From the NCBI GenBank assembly GCA_036941025.1, contig JAYMNP010000001.1, positions 372,001-436,000 of the forward strand: DNA of 64,000 nt, in the 5' to 3' direction. Origin of the DNA: Lachnospiraceae bacterium JLR.KK002 (GTDB lineage Bacteria > Bacillota > Clostridia > Lachnospirales > Lachnospiraceae). Both the position numbers and the translations under genes were made by a program. The notes under the pieces are model-generated. The model did no database searches. It worked only from the letters and a program-made list of their open reading frames with translations, and had not been told where the DNA came from. Positions 17,088-26,858 of this stretch are shown piece after piece (position 1 is the stretch's first letter; each line of letters starts with the position of its first letter).

Positions 17088-18695
17088 ATGAATGAAGTAT
17101 CATACAGTGCCCATATCAGCAACGGGAAAAGTGCCCTCAACAGCAAAGGCAGGCTGTCCGGTGTGGCAAAACACAACCTGCGGAAATACCGTTCCAAAGA
17201 GTATGACAGGGAGAACATTGTCCTGCTCTTTGGCAGTACAAATCTTATGCGGGATGTGAAAAAAGTCTATCAGGACACTTTTTCAGAAGCACTGGAGCAG
17301 TATAACCAAAAACAGACAAGGGCAGACCGACGGATTGACGATTATTTTGAACATCTGTCCGGCAAGAACCAAGACATGGCAGTGAAGATTATTTTCCAGT
17401 GCGGGGATAAGGATTTCTGGGAAGATGTCTTTATGGAAACAGATAAGGAAAAGCAAAACAAAGAAAATATCTGCAAGGTATATGACACCTTACTGGAGCA
17501 GTTGCAGAAAGAAATGCCGGATTTCAAAGTTGCAAATGCGGTAGTCCACTTTGATGAAGCAAGCCCGCATATGCACGTTGTAGGCGTTCCCATAGGCAGG
17601 GGATTTAAGCGCGGGCTGGAAACAAAGGTTTCCAAACGCTCTGTTTTCACTCCGAAAACGCTGGAGAATATTTTACAGAACAGCCTGCGTCAGACCGCAA
17701 GCGTAGAAATGCTTATCCACTTCGGAGTGCTTGTAAAAGATAAGCAGAAAGGGAAAAACTATGACCTGACCGTTGCGGAATATAAGGTGCAGCAGGAAAC
17801 GAAGCGGCTGGAAATGGTGGCGGGATTCCTTGAAGAAAAACAGGACAGGCTTTTTAATGCCAACCAACGTCTGGAACAGGCAGAAAAAGAAGTTTCCGAA
17901 GCAGAACGGCGGTTGTCTGACACGAAAACAGAGATTATCGGAGCAGAGGAAGATTTGATACAGATAAAAACAGAAGGCAGGGAAATGAAACAAAAACTGA
18001 TGGCAGAACAGGAGGAAATACGGCAGGAAAATTTGTCCTTAAAAACAGATACGCTTATCCTTCATTCTGATAAAGAGCGTCTTTTGCGTGATGTCAGGAA
18101 AGCAACAGATGAAAAGGAACAAATACAGGTAAAAAAAGAGGGGTTTTTAGAGGATATCGGTGTGTTGGATAAAGAGTTTGAAAAGCGTCTGGATTTCATC
18201 AACGTACTGGATAAACTCAAAGCACTCTTTTATAAGCTGTTATCCATGATTCCGCTGGTGCGGGAGTTTGCAAAGTTTGTAGAAGAAAAAAAGGATATAC
18301 GGGCCGCCTCCCCTTATGGCTATACCCCTCTCGGCAGGCTGTTAAGGGAGTACCGTACCTCTCTCCCTCAGCATGACAGGCTTGTCACGTTCCCGGAGAT
18401 TGCCTCGTGGCAGACTTCCACAGGGGAAGTGGTTCCGGTGTATGAGGACTATAACGGACGGGGAACGGAGTACAGGCTGGCGGGATTCTGGAATGTGCAG
18501 AAGGAACAGGCTGTAAAGGTTTCTGAAATAAGAGAGGAAATCATGCCGGAGAACCGGATATGTACGTTAGAGCTGGCAGAGGTGTATGTAAAGGCGGTGG
18601 AGAGTTTCATGGAGGATATGGAACCGGAAGAACGTACAAGGGAGAACCGTCCTATGTATCAGAGACAAAACGAGGAATATATACAGGGCAGATAA
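17088..18695 (+). CDS. MobV-family relaxase (Mob/Pre)
   Basis: A 535-residue plasmid-mobilization/recombination protein. The first about 200 residues hold the relaxase fold, with the metal-binding motif HFDEASPHMH (H154-H163). From about residue 230 to 370 runs a long coiled coil, followed by a C-terminal domain of unknown role. It would nick the element at oriT and lead the strand into a recipient using another element's transfer pore; no type IV secretion genes are present, so the element is mobilizable and not self-transmissible. ATG 17088 follows GAGGGGG; a GTG one codon earlier is an alternative. Confidence 0.92.
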   Translation: MNEVSYSAHISNGKSALNSKGRLSGVAKHNLRKYRSKEYDRENIVLLFGSTNLMRDVKKVYQDTFSEALEQYNQKQTRADRRIDDYFEHLSGKNQDMAVKIIFQCGDKDFWEDVFMETDKEKQNKENICKVYDTLLEQLQKEMPDFKVANAVVHFDEASPHMHVVGVPIGRGFKRGLETKVSKRSVFTPKTLENILQNSLRQTASVEMLIHFGVLVKDKQKGKNYDLTVAEYKVQQETKRLEMVAGFLEEKQDRLFNANQRLEQAEKEVSEAERRLSDTKTEIIGAEEDLIQIKTEGREMKQKLMAEQEEIRQENLSLKTDTLILHSDKERLLRDVRKATDEKEQIQVKKEGFLEDIGVLDKEFEKRLDFINVLDKLKALFYKLLSMIPLVREFAKFVEEKKDIRAASPYGYTPLGRLLREYRTSLPQHDRLVTFPEIASWQTSTGEVVPVYEDYNGRGTEYRLAGFWNVQKEQAVKVSEIREEIMPENRICTLELAEVYVKAVESFMEDMEPEERTRENRPMYQRQNEEYIQGR

Positions 18696-18710
18696 ATAAT
18701 TCCGTTGTTA

Positions 18711-18742
18711 AAAGGCATAGATGAAATATTCTATGCCTTTTG
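18711..18742 (+). terminator. terminator behind the relaxase gene
   Basis: AGGCATAG/CTATGCCT stem followed by TTTTGC. It separates the mobilization module from the phosphate operon. Confidence 0.75.
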
Positions 18743-18750
18743 CAGTGCAA

Positions 18751-18806
18751 TTAACTTACAATTAACATATATGCACTTTTAGAGTTAACATTGGGGACGG
18801 TATACT
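18751..18806 (+). promoter_or_regulatory. Pho box and promoter of the pst operon
   Basis: TTAACT (18751), TTAACA (18762) and TTAACA (18785) are spaced 11 and 23 bp, matching the Bacillus PhoP direct-repeat consensus TT(A/T)ACA on one helix face. A -10 TATACT follows at 18801-18806 without a good -35, as expected for an activator-dependent promoter. The regulator is probably the PhoP-like protein encoded in the same operon. Confidence 0.75.
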
Positions 18807-18842
18807 TGGTTCATACAAAAAAAACAAAGGAGTGTGTTCAAT

Positions 18843-19682
18843 ATGAAAAAATTTATTATGATTGCAACCGTTTTTACACTTATGACAGGGGTATTGACAG
18901 GATGTAGCGGCAATGCTGGTTCGTTCACTGACAAAAGTACAGCAAATGAGACAACTACAATAGCCACCGACGGTTCCACTTCAATGGAGAAAGTCATTGG
19001 ATTTTTGAGTGAAGCCTATATGGAGGAACATGGAAATATAAAGGTTACATACAATCCAACGGGTTCTAGTTCCGGTATACAGGCAGTAGCGGAAGGAAGA
19101 TGTGATATCGGACTGGCAAGTCGTGACCTGAAGGAAGATGAAACAGCAGATTTACAGGGAACGGTAGTTGCCATTGATGGAATCGGAATCATAGTCAATC
19201 CTGATAATCCGGCAACAGATTTAACAATTGATCAGATAGGGAAGATTTACAGTGGTGAGATTACCAACTGGAAAGAGGTTGGCGGCAGCGACGCACCGAT
19301 TGTCTGTATTGGGCGTGAGGCGGCTTCCGGCACAAGAGACGGTTTTGAGGAAGTGACAGGCACAAAGGATAAATGCAAGTATTCACAGGAACTTACGTCT
19401 ACGGGCGATGTCGTGCAGACGGTATCCGGCAATCCAAATGCCATTGGCTATGCATCGGTTGCCTCGGTTGGTGATACGGTAAAGATGGTCAGCGTGGAAG
19501 GGGTAAGCCCGACAACAGAAAGTATTCAGGATGGGAAATACAAAGTCCAGAGAAACTTCGTGCTGGTCACAAAAAAGGACACTGCTCTTTCTAAAGCTGC
19601 ACAGGAGTTTTTCGACTTCGCTACCAGCGAACAGGCAGACAGCCTTATTACAGAGGCAGGTGCTGTTCCTGTCAAACGGTAA
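18843..19682 (+). CDS. pstS: phosphate ABC transporter substrate-binding lipoprotein
   Basis: Binds phosphate outside the membrane and passes it to PstCA. The 279-residue protein has a lipoprotein signal (MKKFIMIATVFTLMTGVLTGC) with lipidated cysteine at residue 21. Phosphate-site motifs DGSTSMEKV, NPTGSSSGIQAV and REAASGTRDGF are intact. ATG 18843 has AAAGGAG 10 bases upstream; an earlier in-frame GTG is too close to that site. First gene of the pstSCAB-phoU-phoPR operon under a Pho box. Confidence 0.95.
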   Translation: MKKFIMIATVFTLMTGVLTGCSGNAGSFTDKSTANETTTIATDGSTSMEKVIGFLSEAYMEEHGNIKVTYNPTGSSSGIQAVAEGRCDIGLASRDLKEDETADLQGTVVAIDGIGIIVNPDNPATDLTIDQIGKIYSGEITNWKEVGGSDAPIVCIGREAASGTRDGFEEVTGTKDKCKYSQELTSTGDVVQTVSGNPNAIGYASVASVGDTVKMVSVEGVSPTTESIQDGKYKVQRNFVLVTKKDTALSKAAQEFFDFATSEQADSLITEAGAVPVKR

Positions 19683-19699
19683 TTACAGGAGGGGCTGTT

Positions 19700-20572
19700 A
19701 TGGAAAAGATAAAAAAGACAGCAAGGTGGATGGAAAGGGCAATGAACCTGTTGTTTTTGGTATGCGGTCTGCTGACGATACTGTTTGTCGTCCTAATTAC
19801 TATATTTCTCTTGATAAGCGGCATTCCGGCAATACGGGATATCGGTCTGGGAGATTTCCTGTTTGGGAAGGTCTGGGCATCTACTTCTGCAAAGCCTTCC
19901 TATGGAATCCTTCCCTTTATCCTGACATCCGTATACGGAACTCTGGGGGCAATCCTCATAGGAGTTCCGATTGGACTGCTATGTGCTATTTTTCTGGCAA
20001 AGATGTCCCCAAAGAAAGTTAGCAGTGCAGTAAGGAATGTGGTAGATTTGCTTGCCGGAATCCCGTCTGTCGTTTATGGGCTGGTGGGAATGATCATCAT
20101 TGTTCCATGCGTAAGGGAGATATTTCATCTCCCGGATGGTGCAAACCTCTTTTCGGCAATTCTTGTCCTTGCTGTTATGATTCTGCCCTCTGTCATTTCC
20201 GTATCGGAAACGGCAATCGGGGCGGTGCCAAAGGAATATGAGGAGGCTTCTCTTGCTCTGGGGGCGACAAAGACGGAAACCGTATTTAAGGTGGTTGTGC
20301 CTGCCGCAAAAAGCGGCATTGTCACTGCGGTTGTATTAGGCATTGGCAGGGCAGTCGGGGAAGCGATGGCGGTTATGATGGTAGCGGGAAATGTTGCCAA
20401 TATGCCGAAACTGTTTGGCAGCGTCCGGTTTCTGACTACTGCTGTTGCCAGTGAAATGTCCTATTCTTCCGGCTTACAGAGACAGGCATTATTTTCCATC
20501 GCACTGGTGCTTTTTCTGTTCATTATGGCAATTAACCTGATATTAAATGTAGTAATTAAAAAAAAGGTTTGA
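19700..20572 (+). CDS. pstC: phosphate ABC transporter permease PstC
   Basis: A 290-residue inner-membrane permease with six predicted helices and the MetI-type loop (EYEEASLALGATKTETVFKVVVP) that docks on PstB. Forms the channel with PstA. AGGAGGGG ribosome site 17 bases behind pstS. Confidence 0.94.
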   Translation: MEKIKKTARWMERAMNLLFLVCGLLTILFVVLITIFLLISGIPAIRDIGLGDFLFGKVWASTSAKPSYGILPFILTSVYGTLGAILIGVPIGLLCAIFLAKMSPKKVSSAVRNVVDLLAGIPSVVYGLVGMIIIVPCVREIFHLPDGANLFSAILVLAVMILPSVISVSETAIGAVPKEYEEASLALGATKTETVFKVVVPAAKSGIVTAVVLGIGRAVGEAMAVMMVAGNVANMPKLFGSVRFLTTAVASEMSYSSGLQRQALFSIALVLFLFIMAINLILNVVIKKKV

Positions 20573-20651
20573 AGTTCCACTATTGCATGAAAATACCATG
20601 CCAAGTGGAACTAAGGCAAACCTATCAAGAACGCAAAAACAGCGTTCTTGA
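20573..20651 (+). other. two perfect hairpins in the pstC-pstA gap
   Basis: AGTTCCACT/AGTGGAACT (20573-20581 with 20604-20612) and TCAAGAACGC/GCGTTCTTGA (20625-20634 with 20642-20651). Neither is followed by a T run, so they do not look like terminators. They may set processing or stability borders that adjust PstS/PstC against PstA/PstB amounts. Confidence 0.7.
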
Positions 20652-20671
20652 GGAAAATGGAGGAAATACAT

Positions 20672-21535
20672 GTGACTGATACAATATCGAAAGCAAGAAA
20701 AATTAAGGATACTATCTTAAAGCTGATGATGGTTTTATCAGCAGGATTGATTTGCTCTCTCCTGCTCGGACTGATTGGATATATCCTGTACCGGGGCATT
20801 CCACATATCTCATGGATGCTTGTTTCTACGAAACCAAGCCTTTTGCGTGGTACGGTCGGGATTCTGCCAAACATCCTGAATACCTTATATATCATTATCA
20901 TAACGCTTGTAATTGTACTGCCGCTTGGGGTAGGGGCTGCGATTTATCTGAACGAATATGCAAAGAATAAAAAACTGGTACGGGTCATTGAACTGGCAAC
21001 AGAAACCCTTGCCGGAATCCCATCAATTATATATGGACTGGTGGGAATGCTCCTGTTTGTGCAGTTTTTCTCTCTGGGAACCAGTCTGATGGCCGGTTCG
21101 CTCACCCTGGCAATCATGACATTGCCCACGATTATACGCACCACACAGGAAAGCCTGAAAACGGTGCCAAAAGCATACCGGGAAGGTTCGCTTGGATTAG
21201 GGGCAGGCAAATGGTATATGATTCGTACAGTTGTCATTCCCTGTGTCATTGATGGGATTGTTACCGGCTGTATCTTATCGGTGGGCAGAGTGGTAGGTGA
21301 AAGTGCCGCACTTCTCTTTACGGCAGGGATGGCAAATGAACTGCTGTCCGTACCAGAGGCAGTGCAGGCGGGAAATGCGGGTTCTACCCTGACCGTTGCC
21401 ATGTATGTATATGCGAAAGAGCGCGGGCAGTTTGATGTTGCGTTTGCGGTTGCCGCTATATTGCTTGTACTTACCTTTCTTATCAATATGTCGGCAAAGA
21501 TAGCGGCGGTTAGACTGAAACAGAAACGAGGTTAA
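20672..21535 (+). CDS. pstA: phosphate ABC transporter permease PstA
   Basis: Partner permease of PstC, 287 residues, six helices, with the coupling loop [22 protein letters not shown] 20672 is chosen because GGAGGA stands 7 bases upstream; an in-frame TTG at 20648 would lie inside a hairpin stem. Confidence 0.93.
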   Translation: MTDTISKARKIKDTILKLMMVLSAGLICSLLLGLIGYILYRGIPHISWMLVSTKPSLLRGTVGILPNILNTLYIIIITLVIVLPLGVGAAIYLNEYAKNKKLVRVIELATETLAGIPSIIYGLVGMLLFVQFFSLGTSLMAGSLTLAIMTLPTIIRTTQESLKTVPKAYREGSLGLGAGKWYMIRTVVIPCVIDGIVTGCILSVGRVVGESAALLFTAGMANELLSVPEAVQAGNAGSTLTVAMYVYAKERGQFDVAFAVAAILLVLTFLINMSAKIAAVRLKQKRG

Positions 21536-21539
21536 AGTT

Positions 21540-22292
21540 ATGGAACACATTATCACGACAAAGAATTTAAACTTATGGTATGGTGCGAGCCATGCCCTGA
21601 AAAGTATCAACATGGAAATCCCGGAAAAGAAAATCACTGCGCTGATTGGCCCCTCTGGCTGTGGAAAATCCACTTATCTGAAAACATTGAACCGGATGAA
21701 TGATTTGGTGGAAAGCTGCCGTATCGAAGGAGAAATTATGCTTTCCGGCATTGACATTTACAAGGGGATTGATGTAAACATTTTGCGGAAACGTGTTGGC
21801 ATGGTCTTTCAAAAACCGAATCCGTTTCCAATGAGTATTTATGATAATATTGCCTATGGTCCAAGAATACATGGAATCAAATCAAAGGTTAAGTTGGATG
21901 AAATCGTGGAGCGTTCCCTGACGCAGGCGGCAATCTGGGAGGAATGCAAAGACCGTTTGAAAAAGAGTGCATTGGGCATGAGTGGCGGCCAGCAGCAGAG
22001 GCTCTGCATTGCAAGGGCACTGGCGGTAGAGCCGGAAGTCCTTCTGATGGATGAACCGACGTCTGCCCTTGACCCTATTTCCACTTCAAAGATTGAAGAT
22101 TTAGCAATGGAACTGAAGGAAAAATATACGATTATTATGGTAACCCACAATATGCAGCAGGCAGTGCGGATTGCAGATAAGACAGCATTCTTCCTGCTGG
22201 GCGAGGTGGTGGAGTTTGATGATACGCAGACCATGTTCTCCACACCGTCTGACCAGAGGACAGAGGATTATATTACAGGGAGGTTTGGATAA
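21540..22292 (+). CDS. pstB: phosphate ABC transporter ATPase PstB
   Basis: A 250-residue ABC ATPase that drives phosphate import. Walker [10 protein letters not shown] (from residue 37), signature [15 protein letters not shown] and Walker [14 protein letters not shown] are intact. Starts four bases behind pstA; its stop overlaps the phoU start by one base. Confidence 0.96.
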   Translation: MEHIITTKNLNLWYGASHALKSINMEIPEKKITALIGPSGCGKSTYLKTLNRMNDLVESCRIEGEIMLSGIDIYKGIDVNILRKRVGMVFQKPNPFPMSIYDNIAYGPRIHGIKSKVKLDEIVERSLTQAAIWEECKDRLKKSALGMSGGQQQRLCIARALAVEPEVLLMDEPTSALDPISTSKIEDLAMELKEKYTIIMVTHNMQQAVRIADKTAFFLLGEVVEFDDTQTMFSTPSDQRTEDYITGRFG

Positions 22293-22975
22293 TGCGGAAT
22301 AAATTTGACAGACAGTTATCGCAGCTTAATACAGAACTTGTTACCATGGGAGCCTTATGCGAGGAGGCAATTACCAATGCGGTAAAATATCTTACGGATA
22401 ATGAAGAAAACAGCAAAAATATGTGTCTGGATGCGGATACGCAGATTGATAAAAAAGAGCGTGATATCGAAACCCTCTGCCTGAAACTGATTTTGCAGCA
22501 GCAGCCCGTGGCAAAAGATTTGAGAGTTGTTTCAGCCGCTTTGAAAATGATATCCGATATGGAACGGATTGGAGATCAGGCATCGGATATTGTGGAGATT
22601 GCACCTTATGTGGCAAAAAAGGGAACGCTTGGCGAAACCCATATCCGGGAAATGGCAGAAGCAGCGATCAAAATGGTGTCAGAAAGTATTGAATCTTTTG
22701 TAAAAATGAATCTGGATATTGCCTGGCTGGTAATTGAACATGATAATATCGTGGATGATTTATTTGACAAGGTAAAGCGGGAGTTGATAAAATCAATAAC
22801 GGAGAGACACGACGATGCGGAGGCTCTTATGGATTTGCTGATGATTGCAAAATATTTTGAGCGGATTGGCGACCATGCAGAAAATATTGCGGAATGGGTT
22901 ATTTATTCCATTACCGGAGAGCATCGGAAAAGACCTGAAAATAAGGAAAGCTCCACCAAAGGAGGAATCGGTTAA
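22292..22975 (+). CDS. phoU: phosphate signalling regulator PhoU
   Basis: A 227-residue all-helical protein with two PhoU repeats, each carrying the metal-binding E/DxxxD motif. It links transporter state to the sensor kinase and shuts the Pho response down when phosphate is plentiful. Start overlaps the pstB stop. Confidence 0.94.
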   Translation: MRNKFDRQLSQLNTELVTMGALCEEAITNAVKYLTDNEENSKNMCLDADTQIDKKERDIETLCLKLILQQQPVAKDLRVVSAALKMISDMERIGDQASDIVEIAPYVAKKGTLGETHIREMAEAAIKMVSESIESFVKMNLDIAWLVIEHDNIVDDLFDKVKRELIKSITERHDDAEALMDLLMIAKYFERIGDHAENIAEWVIYSITGEHRKRPENKESSTKGGIG

Positions 22976-22976
22976 C

Positions 22977-23654
22977 ATGATTTATCTGCTGGAAGATGAT
23001 GATAATATAAGAAAGCTGGTATGCTATGCGCTGTCAAAAGAGGGATTTGAAGTACAGGGGCATTCTTCTCCAAAGGAATTTTGGCAGGGACTAAATACGG
23101 AACTGCCGGAATTGGTTTTGCTGGATATTATGCTGCCGGAAGAAGACGGGTTGTCGATTCTGAATAAACTGAAAGGTAATGCAGCGACTGCGCATATCCC
23201 TGTGATTATGCTTACCGCAAAGGGCAGTGAATTTGATAAGGTCACAGGCCTTGATATGGGAGCGGATGATTACGTGGCAAAGCCTTTTGGAACGATGGAA
23301 CTGATTTCAAGGATCCGGGCGGTACTGAGGCGTTCCCAAAAAACGCAGGATGACAGAACGTATACGATTGGCGGGCTGTATGTTAATCCTGCAAAACATA
23401 TTATTACGGTATCAGGGGAAGCGGTATCGCTTTCCTATAAGGAATATCTGCTGTTGATGGTTCTGCTGGAGGCAGAGGGCAATGTAGTGGAACGTGACAG
23501 GCTTTTAACCAGTGTCTGGGGGGAATATTATACAGAATCCCGGACGCTGGATGTGCATATCCGGAAACTGCGGGTAAAACTGGGGGATGCCGGAAAACTC
23601 ATTCAGACTATAAAAGGAATCGGTTATAAATTAGGAGGCGATTGGAATGAATAA
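22977..23654 (+). CDS. phoP: OmpR-family response regulator, PhoP/PhoB-like
   Basis: A 225-residue two-domain regulator: receiver with phospho-acceptor D50 (LVLLDIMLP) and conserved KPF, then a winged-helix DNA-binding domain (RTLDVHIRKLRVKLG). ATG 22977 follows AAAGGAGG. Placed between phoU and its kinase, it most likely binds the TTAACA repeats before pstS. Overlaps the kinase gene by 8 bases. Confidence 0.9.
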   Translation: MIYLLEDDDNIRKLVCYALSKEGFEVQGHSSPKEFWQGLNTELPELVLLDIMLPEEDGLSILNKLKGNAATAHIPVIMLTAKGSEFDKVTGLDMGADDYVAKPFGTMELISRIRAVLRRSQKTQDDRTYTIGGLYVNPAKHIITVSGEAVSLSYKEYLLLMVLLEAEGNVVERDRLLTSVWGEYYTESRTLDVHIRKLRVKLGDAGKLIQTIKGIGYKLGGDWNE

Positions 23655-25320
23655 AAAAATTTTTCGTTCGTCACTGCTTACCGTCTGTCTTGTATTGGCA
23701 GCTACCATTGCATTGATTATGGGGCTTTTGTTTCATTTTTTTGAAAAGCAGATACAGAAAGAGCTTGCCAATGAGGCCGGCTTTCTGGCACATGCTCTTG
23801 AAAATGAGGGAGCCGGATATTTTGACAGTTTTGATAACAAGAATAACAGACTTGCCGGAAATAACCGTATCACATGGATTGATGAAAATGGAACGGTATT
23901 GTTCGACAGCAGGGCAGATGTGTCCGAACTGGATAATCATGCCGACAGGGATGAAATTAAAACGGCAATGAAAGAGGGGAAGGGCATGAGTACGAGGTAC
24001 TCCAAAACCCTGACGGAAAAAACAGTGAATTATGCCATACGGCTTTCCGATGGCAGCATACTGCGGGTTTCGACAGAACAGTATACGGTAGTAACCATTC
24101 TGATGGGGATGCTTCAGCCGATTTTATTCATTATGTTTGTCGCATTGATTTTAACACTGGTGCTTTCCGCAAGGGTATCAAAAGCCATTATAGAACCAAT
24201 TAACAAACTGGATTTGGAAATACCGGAAAATAATGACACATATGAGGAATTAACACCTCTGTTACGGAAAATTGCAGACCAGAAAGAAACGATAGGGGAA
24301 CAGCTTGCGGACGCCCGCAAAAAACAGAAAGAATTTAACCTTATTACAGAAAATATGAGTGAGGGCTTTCTGGTTATTGATGCAGACGCCAATCTCCTGA
24401 CCTATAATTCTGCCGCATTAAACCTGCTTGAGATTACCCCTCCGGCAGACAGGAGTGTCCTGTTGTTCTGCCGGGCAAAAGAGTTCAGAGGCGTTATATC
24501 CGATGTATTGTCAGGAATAAAGGCAGAGAATACGATGGTGCGGGAGGAACGCAGTTACAGTCTGATTGCCAATCCGGTTTATGAGAAGGAATCCGTAATT
24601 GGGGCCGTTGTGGTTATTCTGGATATTACGGAACGTGAAAAAAGGGATATGCTGCGCCGGGAGTTTACGGCAAATGTTTCCCATGAACTGAAAACTCCGC
24701 TGACGTCTATCTCTGGCTTTGCCGAACTGATGAAAGCAGGCGATGTTCCGGAAAATGATGTGACTGACTTTTCAAAATCCATTTATGATGAGGCACAGCG
24801 GCTGATTACGTTAGTCAATGATATTATTAAGATTTCTGAACTTGACGGGCAGAGTATTCCTTATGAAAAGGAAACGGTGGATTTATATGAATTGTCAAAG
24901 GAAGTAATCGGACGGTTGGAAAAAGAAGCCGATAAGAAGAATATTACCTTTCATTTGATTGGCGGCAGGGCAGAGATTATAGGCGTGCATAAAATTTTGG
25001 AGGAAATGCTCTATAACCTTTGTGACAATGCGATTAAATATAACAAGGAAAATGGTACGGTGGATGTTTTGGTAAACCAGACGGGAGATGGCGTGAATGT
25101 GATTGTGCGTGATACGGGAATCGGGATTCCTATATCACATCAGGACAGGGTGTTTGAACGCTTTTACCGGGTGGATAAAAGCCATTCCAAAAAGGTAGGT
25201 GGAACAGGTCTTGGTCTTGCCATAGTAAAGCATGGTGCTCTGTACCACCATGCAAAGCTCAGTCTGGAAAGTACTGTGGATGTGGGAACGGTGGTAACGA
25301 TTGCATTTTCTAAAAAATAA
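23647..25320 (+). CDS. phoR: PhoR-like sensor histidine kinase
   Basis: A 557-residue membrane kinase: two membrane helices (about 8-28 and 155-178) around an extracellular sensor, a PAS domain (about 225-330), HisKA with H346 (NVSHELKTPL) and HATPase (N box NLCDNAIKYN, DTGIGIP, GGTGLGL). Domain order matches PhoR, the phosphate-starvation kinase. Last gene of the operon; a terminator follows. Confidence 0.9.
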   Translation: MNKKIFRSSLLTVCLVLAATIALIMGLLFHFFEKQIQKELANEAGFLAHALENEGAGYFDSFDNKNNRLAGNNRITWIDENGTVLFDSRADVSELDNHADRDEIKTAMKEGKGMSTRYSKTLTEKTVNYAIRLSDGSILRVSTEQYTVVTILMGMLQPILFIMFVALILTLVLSARVSKAIIEPINKLDLEIPENNDTYEELTPLLRKIADQKETIGEQLADARKKQKEFNLITENMSEGFLVIDADANLLTYNSAALNLLEITPPADRSVLLFCRAKEFRGVISDVLSGIKAENTMVREERSYSLIANPVYEKESVIGAVVVILDITEREKRDMLRREFTANVSHELKTPLTSISGFAELMKAGDVPENDVTDFSKSIYDEAQRLITLVNDIIKISELDGQSIPYEKETVDLYELSKEVIGRLEKEADKKNITFHLIGGRAEIIGVHKILEEMLYNLCDNAIKYNKENGTVDVLVNQTGDGVNVIVRDTGIGIPISHQDRVFERFYRVDKSHSKKVGGTGLGLAIVKHGALYHHAKLSLESTVDVGTVVTIAFSKK

Positions 25321-25330
25321 TAAAGATAAA

Positions 25331-25378
25331 TATATGCCGGAAAACAGCCCGTATAAGGGCTATGCCCGGCATATTTTT
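25331..25378 (+). terminator. terminator of the pst-pho operon
   Basis: ATATGCCGG/CCGGCATAT stem (25332-25340 with 25366-25374) with an inner GCCC/GGGC hairpin, followed by TTTT. Confidence 0.85.
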
Positions 25379-25481
25379 AACGCAGTTTTAACATACTTGT
25401 TATCTGCCCTTTATGGTTTATCAGATGGAAATCGTATAAAATAACTTGTGTAAACAAGATAATTACTGGAATGGAGGAGCT

Positions 25482-26735
25482 ATGAAAAAGAAGAAAACAG
25501 TGAAAAAGTTAAAAAAGAAAATTGCGGTTTTGGAAACAGAAAATCTGTCATTACAAGAGAGCGTTTTGCGGGCAGAGAACAACAGCAGGGAAAAAAGTGC
25601 TTTTTTATCCCATATGTCCCATGATATACGGACACCCCTGAATGGCATTATTGGAATGACAGGTATTGCCATGAAACATTTTGATGATAAAGATAGGGTT
25701 CTTGATTGTCTAGGGAAAATTGACAGTTCTTCCAAACATCTGCTATCCCTGATTAACGATATTTTGGATATGAGCCGGATTGAAAGCGGCAGAATGGTTA
25801 TGAACCATGAACGGATGGATATACGTGAGGTGATTAACGGTTGTGCACTAATTGCAGAAAGTCTGCTGGCACAGAGAAAGGTGGATTTTGTCAGGGAGTT
25901 TGGTATATTCCATCATCCTCTGCTAATTGGCGATGAATTACATCTGCGTCAGGTACTTATCAATATTTTATCAAATGCCATTAAGTTTACCCCGGATGGA
26001 GGGAAAATCTTTTTTCAGGTAAAGGAGGTTTCTGCTGGAGACGGAAAGGCGACATACCATTTTGAGATTGAGGATACCGGAATTGGTATGAAACCGGATT
26101 TTTTGGAAAAAATTTGGGATTCCTTTACACAGGAAAATAGCGGAAATTGCAATGGGTATAAGGGAACCGGATTGGGAATGGCTATTACAAAAAAACTGGT
26201 TGATTTGATGGGGGGGATTATCAAGGTAGCAAGCAAGCCGGGAGTTGGCAGTAAATTTACTGTGGAGGTAACATTTGATACAGGGATAATGTCTGGCATT
26301 GCAGAGAAAGAGAATAAAATGGAAAGCATACAGGAACGGAACGCCCATCTGGACGGCATGAAAGTCCTGTTAGTTGAAGATACCCCACTGAATATGGAAA
26401 TTGCAAAATTTATGCTGGAAGATGAAGGGATTGAAGTAATGACGGCAGAAAATGGACAGATTGCTGTTAATATTTTTAATAATTCGCCTGAGAATACTTT
26501 TAATGCTGTGTTAATGGATGTGAGAATGCCTGTGATGGATGGTCTGACCGCTACAAAATCAATCCGGACATTGCCAAGAACTGACGCTGTAACAGTCCCA
26601 ATAATAGCTATGACAGCAGACGCATATAGTGAAGATATAAGAAGGACAACTGATGCAGGAATGAATGCACATCTGACAAAACCTGTCAGTCAAGAGAAAA
26701 TGCTCTCGACTTTGGAGAAATTTTATTCTGTATAA
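25482..26735 (+). CDS. soluble hybrid histidine kinase with receiver domain
   Basis: A 417-residue protein without signal or membrane helix. A basic coiled-coil start (about 1-40) leads to HisKA with H47 (MSHDIRTPLNG), an HATPase domain (NILSNAIKFTPDGG, DTGIGM, GTGLGM) and a C-terminal receiver with D346 (VLMDVRMPVMDG). No sensor domain is visible, so it may take input by interaction through the coiled coil. There is no DNA-binding output or HPt domain, so its phosphate should go to a partner elsewhere. ATG 25482 follows GGAGGAG; transcribed separately from the pst operon. Confidence 0.85.
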   Translation: MKKKKTVKKLKKKIAVLETENLSLQESVLRAENNSREKSAFLSHMSHDIRTPLNGIIGMTGIAMKHFDDKDRVLDCLGKIDSSSKHLLSLINDILDMSRIESGRMVMNHERMDIREVINGCALIAESLLAQRKVDFVREFGIFHHPLLIGDELHLRQVLINILSNAIKFTPDGGKIFFQVKEVSAGDGKATYHFEIEDTGIGMKPDFLEKIWDSFTQENSGNCNGYKGTGLGMAITKKLVDLMGGIIKVASKPGVGSKFTVEVTFDTGIMSGIAEKENKMESIQERNAHLDGMKVLLVEDTPLNMEIAKFMLEDEGIEVMTAENGQIAVNIFNNSPENTFNAVLMDVRMPVMDGLTATKSIRTLPRTDAVTVPIIAMTADAYSEDIRRTTDAGMNAHLTKPVSQEKMLSTLEKFYSV

Positions 26736-26798
26736 ATAATAAGCTCTTTTGGATATATATTTCTTTTGGCATTTTGAAAGAGATTAAAAAGCAAAATG

Positions 26799-26841
26799 AA
26801 AAATGCTTAAAAGCATTTTGTAAAAGATTTTAAGCATTTTT
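26799..26841 (+). terminator. perfect 14-bp terminator palindrome
   Basis: AAAAATGCTTAAAA/TTTTAAGCATTTTT (26799-26812 with 26828-26841). Its A and T ends make it usable from both sides: for the hybrid kinase and for anything coming from the right. Confidence 0.85.
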
Positions 26842-26858
26842 ATGTCAAACTTTCCTGA

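Noticed and set aside
13611..18742. tRNA-Leu(AAG) as proven attachment site of the element
   Set aside because: No direct repeat of the tRNA 3' end was found to the right, and the integrase end is missing, so borders cannot be fixed.
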